DNA of 64,000 nt from an uncultured Bacteroidales bacterium (GTDB taxonomy: Bacteria; Bacteroidota; Bacteroidia; Bacteroidales; F082): contig CAMYYB010000001.1 of NCBI GenBank assembly GCA_947303335.1, positions 1 through 64,000 on the forward strand, given 5' to 3'. The notes below the pieces were generated by a model. That model was not told the origin of the DNA. It worked only from the letters and a program-made list of their open reading frames with translations, and searched no databases. Below are positions 42,388 through 50,953 of this stretch, piece after piece. Every line of letters begins with the position of its first letter. The first letter of the stretch is position 1. The position numbers and the translations under genes are program-made.

Positions 42388-43827
42388 ATGAGAAACCATA
42401 GAATCATCGGGCGACAATACGAACAACAGCTTTTCGAGTCAATCTGCGAGGAACGGGAAGCCAAGATGGTGGCTGTGTATGGCCGTCGTCGAGTGGGGAA
42501 GACTTTCCTCATCAAGGAGTTTTTCCACAACGAGTTTGACTTTATGTTTACGGGCAGCTACGAAGCTCCAACACCCGTGCAACTTGCATTGTTCCATCAA
42601 GAACTACAAAAACACATGGAACAAGAATCGCCGATACCCCAAAACTGGTTTGAAGCTTTCAACCAATTGAGTGTCTATTTAGGCCGTTTGTCAAAGGAGC
42701 GCATTGTCCTCTTTTTCGACGAACTACCGTGGATGGACACGCCTAAGTCGAACTTTCTGCCGGCGTTCAGTTATTTTTGGAACAACTGGGCCTCCACCCG
42801 CGACGGGCTGAAACTTTTCATCTGCGGCAGTTCCACTTCGTGGATGATGGATAAAATCATTGGAGCCAAAGGAGGGCTTTACAACCGTTGCTCGCACACC
42901 ATATACTTATCGCCGTTTACCTTAAACGAGGTGGAACAACAACTCCAGCACAGAGGCATCGTTTGGACACGCTACCAAATCGCGGAGGCCTACATGATTT
43001 TCGGGGGCATACCTTATTATATCGACATGCTTGACAAAAGCCAGCCTTTCGCGCAAAACATCGATAACCTCTTTTTCCGACAAGGCGCACCCTTGCGCAC
43101 GGAATACGAGTTCCTGTTCCGCTCGCTTTTCAAGGATGCCACATTGCATCGGCAAATCATTGAAGTTCTGTCAAGTAGCGGGAAAGGTCTGACCCTTCAG
43201 GAAATCAAAGACGCGTTGAGTCTGCCTTCGGGCGGAACGATAACCAAAGTGTTAAAAGACTTGCAGTTGTGCGACTTTATCCGTGCTTACAAATCCATCG
43301 GGAAGCAAACGAAAGGCATGATGTATCAACTGACCGACCTTTTCACGCTGTTCCATCTCCGGTTTTTGGTGAAACAAACGGGACAAGATCAACATTATTG
43401 GACTAACCTCGACGAAGCCACGCACGACGCTTGGGCTGGCTATGCTTTCGAAATGGTCTGTCTGCACCATCTTCCACAAATCAAGAAGAAATTAGGCATT
43501 ACCGGAGTTTTGACCAATGCCTACAGTTGGTCGACCAAGCCTTTGAAAGACAAGGACGGTGGTGAATGGAAAGGAGCGCAAATCGACCTCCTTTTGGATC
43601 GTGCCGACCAAGTCATCAACGTTTGCGAGATGAAATACAGCAAGCATCCTTATGCCATCAGCGAGGCTTACGACAAACGGCTGCAGGAGCGACTGTTTAC
43701 CTTCAAACACCATACCAAATGCAAGTCGGCACTGCATATCACCTTCGTCACCACTTTCGGTTTAGCCAAAAACATGTATAGCAACCACGTGCAGTCGGAA
43801 GTGCTACTTGATGACCTTTTTGAGTGA
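42388..43827 (+). CDS. ATPase_2 / DUF234 family protein, copy 2
   Basis: 479 aa, the same length as the copy at 28979. Walker A AVYGRRRVGKTFLIKE, Walker B IVLFFDELPWMD, and the DUF234-type end with GAQIDLLLDRADQVINVCEM-K. The protein ends DDLFE, matching the DLFN end of copy 1. ATP-dependent nuclease-like protein of unknown role. It opens the second accessory island, next to paired 33-bp repeats and followed by word-repeat DNA. Confidence 0.9.
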   Translation: MRNHRIIGRQYEQQLFESICEEREAKMVAVYGRRRVGKTFLIKEFFHNEFDFMFTGSYEAPTPVQLALFHQELQKHMEQESPIPQNWFEAFNQLSVYLGRLSKERIVLFFDELPWMDTPKSNFLPAFSYFWNNWASTRDGLKLFICGSSTSWMMDKIIGAKGGLYNRCSHTIYLSPFTLNEVEQQLQHRGIVWTRYQIAEAYMIFGGIPYYIDMLDKSQPFAQNIDNLFFRQGAPLRTEYEFLFRSLFKDATLHRQIIEVLSSSGKGLTLQEIKDALSLPSGGTITKVLKDLQLCDFIRAYKSIGKQTKGMMYQLTDLFTLFHLRFLVKQTGQDQHYWTNLDEATHDAWAGYAFEMVCLHHLPQIKKKLGITGVLTNAYSWSTKPLKDKDGGEWKGAQIDLLLDRADQVINVCEMKYSKHPYAISEAYDKRLQERLFTFKHHTKCKSALHITFVTTFGLAKNMYSNHVQSEVLLDDLFE

Positions 43828-43934
43828 TTTGGGGTGTTTGACGCCACACCTTTCAAAAGATTCAATGATGACTCAAGCCTTTTGCTTCAATGAGAAATAC
43901 TACCCAAACTATTGAGCCCACACAGAGCCGTCGC

Positions 43935-44076
43935 AGCACCCCCTTACCCAAGCCTTTCCCAAGTCATTCAGTCCTCTTTAGGCTTGGCTACTACTTGGGA
44001 TATACTTGGCTACCCCTTGGGTAACCCTTGGGTACCCCTTGGCTAACCCTTGGCATGTAGTTCGCTGAATTTGGTT
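43935..44076. repeat. Word-repeat intergenic array C with tag
   Basis: Variants of the word CTTGGGTAACC/CTTGGCTA recur about eight times from 43940 to 44052. The array ends in TGTAGTTCGCTGAATTTGG, a tag found again at 46915. No gene is seen in 43828-44476. Confidence 0.65.
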
Positions 44077-44207
44077 GTCAGTTTTGTGTCTTGCGACTGA
44101 TCCAAGTTGACGGGTTGATAATTTAGGACTGTTTTAAGTTGTCAGTCGCATTAATAGCGGCTGGATTTAGTTTACTCTGAAAGCAGAGCCAGAGCTTTGG
44201 TTTGCCT

Positions 44208-44240
44208 CAGTCCGTTGGGGTTCGATGCCCCAATGGACTG
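44208..44240. repeat. Strong 13-bp hairpin
   Basis: 44208-44220 pairs with 44228-44240 (one G-U) around a TTCGATG loop. The loop and top of the stem look like a tRNA T-arm, but no acceptor or anticodon arm can be found upstream, so I do not call a tRNA. An additional pair GCGACTGA/TCAGTCGC lies at 44093-44100 and about 44142-44149. Confidence 0.7.
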
Positions 44241-44453
44241 AAGACTAGCCGCTTGTCAGCCCCATCGCCGTCGCCGTCGCTTCGGTTTGTCGCTGCAAAG
44301 GTACGCTTTTCCGTTCATGGCGCAACTTTTTGCTAGTCCTGTGTTGATTATGGATGCAAAGATAGGGATTTTTTTCAAATCGATTTTTTCGATAAAGAAA
44401 TAATAATTTGAGAAATTTTCTCGTTTTTTGTTGTCGTATATTCAAATTCTGTG

Positions 44454-44461
44454 TATTTTTG
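44454..44461 (+). promoter_or_regulatory. Promoter of the RloA/RloB operon
   Basis: TATTTTTG with TTG at 44431-44433, 20 bp upstream. The ATG is only 16 bp away. Confidence 0.65.
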
Positions 44462-44476
44462 CAAAAAAAATGAGAA

Positions 44477-45742
44477 ATGTTAGTAAATTTCACGGTCAAG
44501 AACTATCGGTCTTTCAAGCAAGAACGCACTTTCAGCATGGAGGCGGGTTCAATAAAAGAGCACAAAGAGTCGGTAATCAACAAAGGTAAATTAAGTCTGC
44601 TTCCGCTGGCAGTGTTTTATGGAGCGAACTCCGGTGGTAAGAGTAATTTGATTCAAGCTATATCCACAATGAGGTATATGGTCAGGCGCTCTGTGCAACT
44701 GAATGAAGGTGATGAGTTACCATACGATCCTTTTGCTTTGGATAAGGTTTCGGATTCGCAGCCAACATTGTTTGAGATACAATTCATCAAAGATGAAGTG
44801 CTCTATCGCTATGGTTTCGAATACACCAGAAAGGAGATTGTCTCGGAATGGTTGTATGAAAAACAGTTTGGAGAGAAGGAGTATGAGCTCTTTGTGCGTT
44901 CGCGAGATCTGATAGATGTTTCGCCCAAAAGATTTCCCGAGGGAGAGGGAAAGGAGGATTTGACCAATTCGAATCGCCTCTTTCTTTCACTTGTTGCACA
45001 GCTAAAGGGTGAGAAGTCCAATTCCGTGATGGGTTGGTTTAGGCAGTGTAACGTCCTTTCTGGAATTGACAGTGAAGGTTATGAGGCTTTTACGCTCAAA
45101 ATGTTTTTGGAACATTTAAACGGAGTGGATGAAGCACAAGAGTTTTTCAAAACAATGCAGTTGGGTTTCACTCGCTTTTCGGTCAAAAAAGTTGATATTC
45201 CTAAAGATGCTTTGAACAGTGCTCCAGAGTCGATAAAATCACAAATAGAAAAGGATTTGACGACAGGGAATTTCGTTGAGCCTATAACTACCCACAATGT
45301 ATATGACGAAAATGGATTTGTTGTGGGCGAGCGCAATTTCCACAAGAACCAGATGGAGTCGGAGGGAACCAAGAAGGTGATTGAAATGTCGGGGCCGATT
45401 TTTGACACACTCAACGAAGGCAAGACGCTGATTGTAGATGAATTGGATGCCAAACTTCACCCGTTGCTGACGCGGAATATCGTTCTGCTGTTTATGGATC
45501 CTGAAAAGAACCAGCATGGAGCGCAGCTTATTTTCGCCACGCACGACACCAATTTGTTGGATTTGGAAATAATTCGCCGTGACCAGATTTGGTTTGCCGA
45601 AAAAGACAAGGTGGAGGCGACAGACCTTTATTCGCTTGTGGAGTTTAAGGATGAAGACGGAAAGAAAGTCCGTAATGACCGAGACATCAAGCGTGATTAC
45701 ATTCGCGGACGCTACGGAGCCATACCGTTCATTGGAAAATAG
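44477..45742 (+). CDS. RloA/AbiLi-like AAA ATPase
   Basis: 421 aa, an ABC/SMC-type ATPase of the AAA_15/AAA_21 group. MLVNFTVKNYRSFKQER start, Walker A in FYGANSGGKSNLIQAI, signature and Walker B toward the C-terminus (TLIVDELDAKLHPLLTR), H-loop in FATHDTNLLD. It is followed 11 bp later by an RloB-like gene; RloA/RloB pairs correspond to AbiL-type phage-exclusion systems. Function in phage defence is inferred from the pair. Confidence 0.88.
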   Translation: MLVNFTVKNYRSFKQERTFSMEAGSIKEHKESVINKGKLSLLPLAVFYGANSGGKSNLIQAISTMRYMVRRSVQLNEGDELPYDPFALDKVSDSQPTLFEIQFIKDEVLYRYGFEYTRKEIVSEWLYEKQFGEKEYELFVRSRDLIDVSPKRFPEGEGKEDLTNSNRLFLSLVAQLKGEKSNSVMGWFRQCNVLSGIDSEGYEAFTLKMFLEHLNGVDEAQEFFKTMQLGFTRFSVKKVDIPKDALNSAPESIKSQIEKDLTTGNFVEPITTHNVYDENGFVVGERNFHKNQMESEGTKKVIEMSGPIFDTLNEGKTLIVDELDAKLHPLLTRNIVLLFMDPEKNQHGAQLIFATHDTNLLDLEIIRRDQIWFAEKDKVEATDLYSLVEFKDEDGKKVRNDRDIKRDYIRGRYGAIPFIGK

Positions 45743-45753
45743 GAGGAGTGGTT

Positions 45754-46452
45754 ATGGGGTATTCGAGAAAAGAAGAGATTGCTAAACTGAAGCGGGAACG
45801 CAAGGAAGCCAAAGCCGCAAAAAAGCGCAAGGAAAATGTACGAGAAAAACTTGTGCGTTTTCTGATAGTGTGTGAGGGGACAAAAACGGAGCCCCACTAT
45901 TTTGAGGCTTTGATTAAGAACTATATCTCGACTGTCCGTGAAGTGACTATTGAAGGGGAAGGAAAAGCCACTGTGGCTTTGGTGGACGAGACAATGGAAA
46001 TCAAGAAAGACTTGGAACGGAAAAATGCCATGACCTTTGACCGTGTGTGGGTAGTATTCGACAAGGATGACTTTGATGATTTCAACGAAGCCATTGAAAA
46101 AGCTCGCAGATTGGGCTTTCAGAGTGCTTGGACAAACGAGGCTTTTGAGTTATGGTATTATTTGCATTTTGAGTATTTGGATACTGGCATTGGACGCGCA
46201 GAATATATCCACAAACTTCAGGAAGCCTTTAGGAACAGAATGGGAGACGAAGGCTTTAAGTATAAGAAAGGGAATCCAGATATTTACAAGTTGCTGCAAC
46301 AGTATGGCAGGGAGGACTTGGCCAAACGCTTTGCCCAACAACTGCGCAGTTTATATACAGGAACCGATTATGCCTCTCATAAGCCCTGCACAATGGTGGA
46401 CAAGTTGGTGGAGGAATTGGAGAAACCAGAATTATTGTTGAAAAAGAAATGA
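45754..46452 (+). CDS. RloB/AbiLii-like protein
   Basis: 232 aa from ATG 45754, with AGGAGG at 45741-45746; a GTG at 45748 is too close to that site. RloB-like (TOPRIM-fold related): VRFLIVCEGTKTEPHYFEAL carries the conserved acidic residue, and DRVWVVFDKDDFDDF the DxD-type pair; NEAFELWYYLHF is the family's third motif. A basic N-terminal tail (residues 5-30) could bind nucleic acid. It acts with the upstream ATPase, probably as the nuclease of the system (inference). Confidence 0.88.
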   Translation: MGYSRKEEIAKLKRERKEAKAAKKRKENVREKLVRFLIVCEGTKTEPHYFEALIKNYISTVREVTIEGEGKATVALVDETMEIKKDLERKNAMTFDRVWVVFDKDDFDDFNEAIEKARRLGFQSAWTNEAFELWYYLHFEYLDTGIGRAEYIHKLQEAFRNRMGDEGFKYKKGNPDIYKLLQQYGREDLAKRFAQQLRSLYTGTDYASHKPCTMVDKLVEELEKPELLLKKK

Positions 46453-46470
46453 TAAAGGAGGATAGAAAAT

Positions 46471-46586
46471 ATGTGGTCAGATAATATTGCTGAAAGAGAT
46501 TATCTTGGATTTGATGTTCATGCTAGTTTAATAAAGGGTCTAAAATGCTGCCTATTACGATAGGGGTGTTTGGTGATTGGGGAACG
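46471..46586 (+). pseudogene. Remnant of a KAP-family P-loop NTPase gene
   Basis: From ATG 46471 (with AAGGAGG before it) the frame reads MWSDNIAERDYLGFDVHASL-IK and is then broken. In another frame at 46545 the next part of a KAP NTPase appears, LPITIGVFGDWGT, ending exactly where Walker A GKSS should follow. The rest of the gene is lost. It is the third gene of the RloA/RloB operon by position. Confidence 0.7.
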
Positions 46587-46641
46587 ATGAGGGATGCACC
46601 CCAAAAACAACCTTACAAATGTCCATTAAAAAAACACCAAT

Positions 46642-46655
46642 AAGAAGCTGTTTAA
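46642..46655. mobile_element. Solo IS end
   Basis: AAGAAGCTGTTTAA matches the end of the IS5-type remnant at 24304-24317. No transposase is left here. It lies right after the broken KAP gene. Confidence 0.4.
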
Positions 46656-46685
46656 AAATGGATAACACGGGTCATTTTTTCGCTT

Positions 46686-46739
46686 CACTCGAGTCAAAAC
46701 ATCGAATGACTCGAGTCATTCGATGTTTTGACTCGAGTG
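46686..46739. repeat. 54-bp CTCGAG palindrome, copy 2
   Basis: A perfect 54-bp palindrome with three CTCGAG words at the same spacing as copy 1 (7838-7891), in inverse orientation and with the CATTTTTTCGCTTC flank conserved. The arms differ from copy 1 at several positions, always with the matching change on the other arm. Confidence 0.9.
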
Positions 46740-46845
46740 CCCGTTTTTAGGGAGTCTAAAAAACAGGAAGTAAATGATGGAAAAAAGATGATGATAATAT
46801 CATCCGGCCAGAACGGCAGTTCAAGGGCATTTAACCGCACCTAAC

Positions 46846-46936
46846 CCGTTCCTCATCCGGTCAAACCACCCTCTGGCCGAAAGAGCTCCGAAAGAGCTCC
46901 GAAAGAGGGCCGAATTGTAGTTCGCTGATTTTGGTT
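46846..46936. repeat. Word-repeat intergenic array D with tag
   Basis: CGAAAGAGCTC is repeated around 46879-46910 with GGCCGA/TCCGG words. The array ends in TGTAGTTCGCTGATTTTGG, the same tag as array C. The rest of 46740-47040 shows no gene. Confidence 0.6.
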
Positions 46937-47040
46937 CCCAAACTGATAGATTTTTCCCGTTATTCCTCTCTTTGATGTTGAATGGGTCGAGCAAAAGGCC
47001 CTTAGTTAACGCAAAACATTAACCTAACAACATCATTACA

Positions 47041-48378
47041 ATGAAAAAGTCTCTTTTAACCCTCATCGCTATCGCTCTGGTAAGCGTGGCAAACGCGCAA
47101 GGCGTACAGAACCCTGAAGCCAACCATGTCCTCAACCGGTTTCTCAACTATGTTAAAATTGAGAGCCAATCCATTGACGATCCAGATCCCGAATCGTTTC
47201 CCATGACGGAAGGCCAGAAGGAGATGGCCAACTTGATCTTCAATGAGTTGAAAACCATTGACAAGGACGGTGTCTTGGATATTAAGATGTCGCCCTGTTA
47301 CTATGTTTATGCGAAAGTGCCATCGAACATTGAAAAAGAAGTGCCCTCGGTCATGTTTATGGCACACATGGATGTCACTCCTGAAACCAACGCCAACGGC
47401 ATTCGTCCACAAGTACACCATAACTATAACGGTGGCGACATTGCCTTGGGCAACGGACTGGTATTAAGCCCGAACAATCCAGAAGGAGGTCATCTGAAAG
47501 ATGTCATTGGAAAGACCATCATCACCACTGACGGTAATACGTTGCTCGGTTCCGATTGCAAAGCGGGTTGCACTATCTTGGTGACACTCATCGAACAAAT
47601 GGTCAACAATCCGAGTTTCAAGCATGGTGATGTATACTTCACATTCACACAGAACGAGGAAGTGGACAAAGACGTCATGGGCATGGATTTGAGCTATTAT
47701 GATCGTACTCCCGATATCTTGATAGATGTTGACGGCTCATACACTTACCAGTTTAGTATCGCCAACTTCACGGCAGAAGGACGCACCTACTTGTTCAAAG
47801 GCAACCAAGCCCACCCATCACGGGCAAAAGCTATGAAATACGCAGATGCCCGCACCGCTATGGCCTACTTCATTGGCCAATTGCCGCCTGAGATTCACCC
47901 TTCATATTCCGAAGGACATCAGGGTTATGTGCATTGCTACAGCATGGAAGTACTGCCTAATGGGCATGATGTGCGTATTCGTGTCCGTATCCGCTATTTT
48001 GACAAGGCTGATGGCGAACGTTTCAAAGCCGATCTTGACGAGGCCTATCGTAGAACACTTCAAGCCTATCCTTTTGTTGAAATTGACCTTGAAAACGATG
48101 AACTTCAATACGAAAACATTGCCTACACCATGCATCCACAAGCTGTTGGTGTAATCCAACGCGCAGCAGAAAAAACCGGAATACCCATGAGAGGCTTTGA
48201 ACTGCGTGCAGGCACTACATCAGCATCGATGGTTGCCAAAGGTTTACCAGGTGGTCCTTGTCTCTATGGAGCACAGCAGGCATCACATAGTGTTTACGAG
48301 TGGTGCTGCCTCGAAGAAATCATGGAAATCATTCAATTGACATCCAATATCGTGACGGAAGTGAGCAATCTGGAATAA
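47041..48378 (+). CDS. pepT: Exported peptidase T-like M20 metallopeptidase
   Basis: 445 aa. It matches tripeptide aminopeptidase PepT but has a Sec signal peptide (MKKSLLTLIAIALVSVANA|Q), so it acts in the periplasm. Motifs: MFMAHMDVTPE (metal His and Asp), TLLGSDCKAG (usually LLGADDKAG; first Asp kept, second replaced by Cys), FTQNEEVDKDVMG (usually TPDEEIG) and ASHSVYEWCCLEE (last metal His). The changes suggest modified activity. It stands between defence-like genes but looks like a housekeeping gene, with a terminator behind it. Confidence 0.85.
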   Translation: MKKSLLTLIAIALVSVANAQGVQNPEANHVLNRFLNYVKIESQSIDDPDPESFPMTEGQKEMANLIFNELKTIDKDGVLDIKMSPCYYVYAKVPSNIEKEVPSVMFMAHMDVTPETNANGIRPQVHHNYNGGDIALGNGLVLSPNNPEGGHLKDVIGKTIITTDGNTLLGSDCKAGCTILVTLIEQMVNNPSFKHGDVYFTFTQNEEVDKDVMGMDLSYYDRTPDILIDVDGSYTYQFSIANFTAEGRTYLFKGNQAHPSRAKAMKYADARTAMAYFIGQLPPEIHPSYSEGHQGYVHCYSMEVLPNGHDVRIRVRIRYFDKADGERFKADLDEAYRRTLQAYPFVEIDLENDELQYENIAYTMHPQAVGVIQRAAEKTGIPMRGFELRAGTTSASMVAKGLPGGPCLYGAQQASHSVYEWCCLEEIMEIIQLTSNIVTEVSNLE

Positions 48379-48393
48379 TTAAAACAGTGCGTG

Positions 48394-48429
48394 AAAATCC
48401 TCCTGGATAGATATCGGGAGGATTTTTTT
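48394..48429 (+). terminator. pepT terminator
   Basis: AAAATCCTCC (48394-48403) pairs with GGAGGATTTT (48417-48426), followed by a T-run. Confidence 0.9.
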
Positions 48430-48430
48430 G

Positions 48431-48438
48431 TACATTTG
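48431..48438 (+). promoter_or_regulatory. -7 box for TIR-TM-WD40 gene
   Basis: TACATTTG directly after the pepT terminator, 22 bp before the ATG at 48461. Confidence 0.6.
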
Positions 48439-48460
48439 CAAATTGTAAATAAGTATAGCC

Positions 48461-50884
48461 ATGGAAATTGATAATAAATACAAGTATTTTGCTTTCATCA
48501 GCTATAAGCGAGAGGATGAAAAATGGGCTAAGTGGCTTCAGCACAAACTGGAGCATTTCAAACTGCCATACAATTTGAATGGGCGTACCGATTTACCCAA
48601 GGAGATACGTCCTGTTTTCAGGGACCAATCGGAATTAGCAGGTGGCGTATTGGCGGAAGAGATTCAGAATGCGCTTGAGAACTCCAAATATTTGATTGTG
48701 ATTTGTTCGCCCCGAGCTGCCCAATCGCAATGGGTGGGCAAGGAGGTACAGTCGTTTATCAGCATGGGGCGGATCGACAGAATCATTCCATTCATAGTGG
48801 GAGGTACAGTTCGTGCCCAAAACTCGGAGGATGAATGTTTCCCGTTTGCACTGTTGAATCTACCGCCAAATCAGGAGTTGCTCGGCATCAACATTGACGA
48901 GATGGGTCGGGATGCTGCTGCTGTGAAGGTGGTGGCGAGGATGTTCGGTTTGAAGTTTGATACGCTTTGGCAGAGGCATGAGAGGGAACAGAAGAAAAGA
49001 AAGAATTGGGTTGTCGCTGCTTGTGTTGCGGGCTTTCTTGCAATGGTAGGAATTGCTGGCTGGATTTGGAAGCAAAATATTGAAATCAAACACCAGAATA
49101 AAGAAATAAAGGAAAAGGATTGGAAGATGATGGAGAACCAAGCAAGGTTTGTGGCAGAGAAGGCTAACAATCTGGTGGATGAAGGCGATTCTTATACCGC
49201 TCAGAGGCTTTTGTTGGAGGTGCTGCCAACAAAAGAACACCCTGAAAGGCCATATACTGTTGAAGCAGAAGCTGCCTTTAGAAAAGCTTGTAATAATAAT
49301 ACTTCAATATTTAGAGGACATACATATGTTGTTGGTTCTATTGCATTTAGTCCGGACGATAGCAAAATCGTCTCAACAGGATGGGATTGCTCTTCTTATG
49401 TTTGGGATGTTGGTACAGGCATGGGAGTAAAACTTGGTGAAGAAACAGGAACACATGCAAGTGGTGAATCATGTTTCAGTCCTGATGGAAAACATATCTT
49501 GACTGTAGGTTTTGAAGTAAAGATTTTTGATGCGCAAACTTTGCAAAAAATTAAAACGTTAGATATGGATGCCTATCTAATTGAATCAGCGGCTTATAGC
49601 CCAGACGGCAAAAGAATTTTTGTATCCACAGATAGCGATATTCAGGTTTTTGATGCCATAACATTTCGCCCATTATCCACTTTAGGCTTTAAAAACGATA
49701 GACTGACTATTCATTCATTTAGTCCTGATGGGAAAAGGTTATGTTGCTTTGAAAACTATGGTGAAAGTGGAGCGTGCATTATAGATATCGGGACAGGAGA
49801 GAAACTTGTCACAATTGACGAAGATGATATAAATGCTATGACATTTAATCCCACTGGAGAAATAGTTGCTACTGCATCTTGGAACGGAACTGTAAAACTT
49901 TGGGATTCTAGAATAGGTGAATTAATCCGAACTATAAAAGTTGGAAATGCCGTAGTCAACGATGTCGTATTTAGTCCAAATGGAGATTTCATTGCAACGG
50001 CCTCTTGGGACGAGATGGTTAGGCTTTGGAGAAATAATAAACGTAATGACGAGCCAATAAAAGAATACAAGGGACATGATGGGAGAGTGTTGTCTCTTTC
50101 TTTTAATTCAGACGGAAGTTTGTTGGCCTCGTCTTCATGGGATAAAACAATTCGTATTTGGGATATATTTGGATTCCGGCCAATGATTTCAGAAACGGAG
50201 GCTCGTTATGACAGAAAAGTCTATTATAGTCCAGACGGGAAAAAAGAGGCTATTGTTTCATGGGGAAAACCGGTCAAAGTGATTTCGATGGAGACCGGTG
50301 TTGTTTTATATGAATTGCCCGAAGACACATGGCAAGTGCATACTGTGGATTTTAGTCCAGACGGCAAGACAATTGCTACGGCCTCACAAGACCATAGCGT
50401 TCGTATATGGAATGCAAATGATGGCAGAGAATTGATGAGTTTTTCTCATGGAGGTATTGTATATGCAGCCGTATTCAGTCCGAATGGTAAATATATTGCT
50501 TCGGGGACTGATATTCCTGATAGGAAGATTCGTATTTGGGATGTTCAAAACGATTCCTTATATACTACGTTTGATTTAAACGAAAGCATATACACTCTAG
50601 CATATAGCCCTGATGGGCATTATTTGGCGTGCGTCTTGGCTGACGAAACGTTGCATGTATATGAAACGACGAGTTGGATTGATCTTGTCAATTATGACAT
50701 CTCTTATAGTGTACATGACAAGTCTGCTGTTGTTTTCAAAGAATCGAGCATTGTTGTAACAACAAATGGATATCAGTTAACTTACGACTTTCCGCCCCTC
50801 CAAGAACTCGTTGAACAAACACGTGATCGATTTAAGAATGACACTCTCACAAAAGAGGAACGAAGATTATATTATTTGGAGTAA
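48461..50884 (+). CDS. TIR - transmembrane - WD40 beta-propeller protein
   Basis: 807 aa. Residues 1-165 are a TIR domain (YFAFISYKREDEKWAKWL, RDQSELAGG, and the putative catalytic Glu in SQWVGKEVQSF). A membrane helix follows at about 184-204 (WVVAACVAGFLAMVGIAGWI), then a helical linker (205-270). Residues 280-780 hold about ten WD40-like blades (AFSPDDSKIVSTGWD, VKLWDSR, IRIWDIF, VRIWNANDG). If the TIR is cytoplasmic, the propeller would lie on the far side of the membrane unless topology is inverted. Likely an NAD-consuming effector with a propeller sensor (inference). Confidence 0.9.
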   Translation: MEIDNKYKYFAFISYKREDEKWAKWLQHKLEHFKLPYNLNGRTDLPKEIRPVFRDQSELAGGVLAEEIQNALENSKYLIVICSPRAAQSQWVGKEVQSFISMGRIDRIIPFIVGGTVRAQNSEDECFPFALLNLPPNQELLGINIDEMGRDAAAVKVVARMFGLKFDTLWQRHEREQKKRKNWVVAACVAGFLAMVGIAGWIWKQNIEIKHQNKEIKEKDWKMMENQARFVAEKANNLVDEGDSYTAQRLLLEVLPTKEHPERPYTVEAEAAFRKACNNNTSIFRGHTYVVGSIAFSPDDSKIVSTGWDCSSYVWDVGTGMGVKLGEETGTHASGESCFSPDGKHILTVGFEVKIFDAQTLQKIKTLDMDAYLIESAAYSPDGKRIFVSTDSDIQVFDAITFRPLSTLGFKNDRLTIHSFSPDGKRLCCFENYGESGACIIDIGTGEKLVTIDEDDINAMTFNPTGEIVATASWNGTVKLWDSRIGELIRTIKVGNAVVNDVVFSPNGDFIATASWDEMVRLWRNNKRNDEPIKEYKGHDGRVLSLSFNSDGSLLASSSWDKTIRIWDIFGFRPMISETEARYDRKVYYSPDGKKEAIVSWGKPVKVISMETGVVLYELPEDTWQVHTVDFSPDGKTIATASQDHSVRIWNANDGRELMSFSHGGIVYAAVFSPNGKYIASGTDIPDRKIRIWDVQNDSLYTTFDLNESIYTLAYSPDGHYLACVLADETLHVYETTSWIDLVNYDISYSVHDKSAVVFKESSIVVTTNGYQLTYDFPPLQELVEQTRDRFKNDTLTKEERRLYYLE

Positions 50885-50953
50885 AAAGCCTATGGATTTA
50901 GTTGTTTCGTAATCAATTCAAAAAACAAATAATAACCTAATAATTGAGAAAAC

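Noticed and set aside
44208..44240. tRNA gene
   Set aside because: Only a T-arm-like hairpin is present; there is no matching acceptor, D or anticodon arm upstream.
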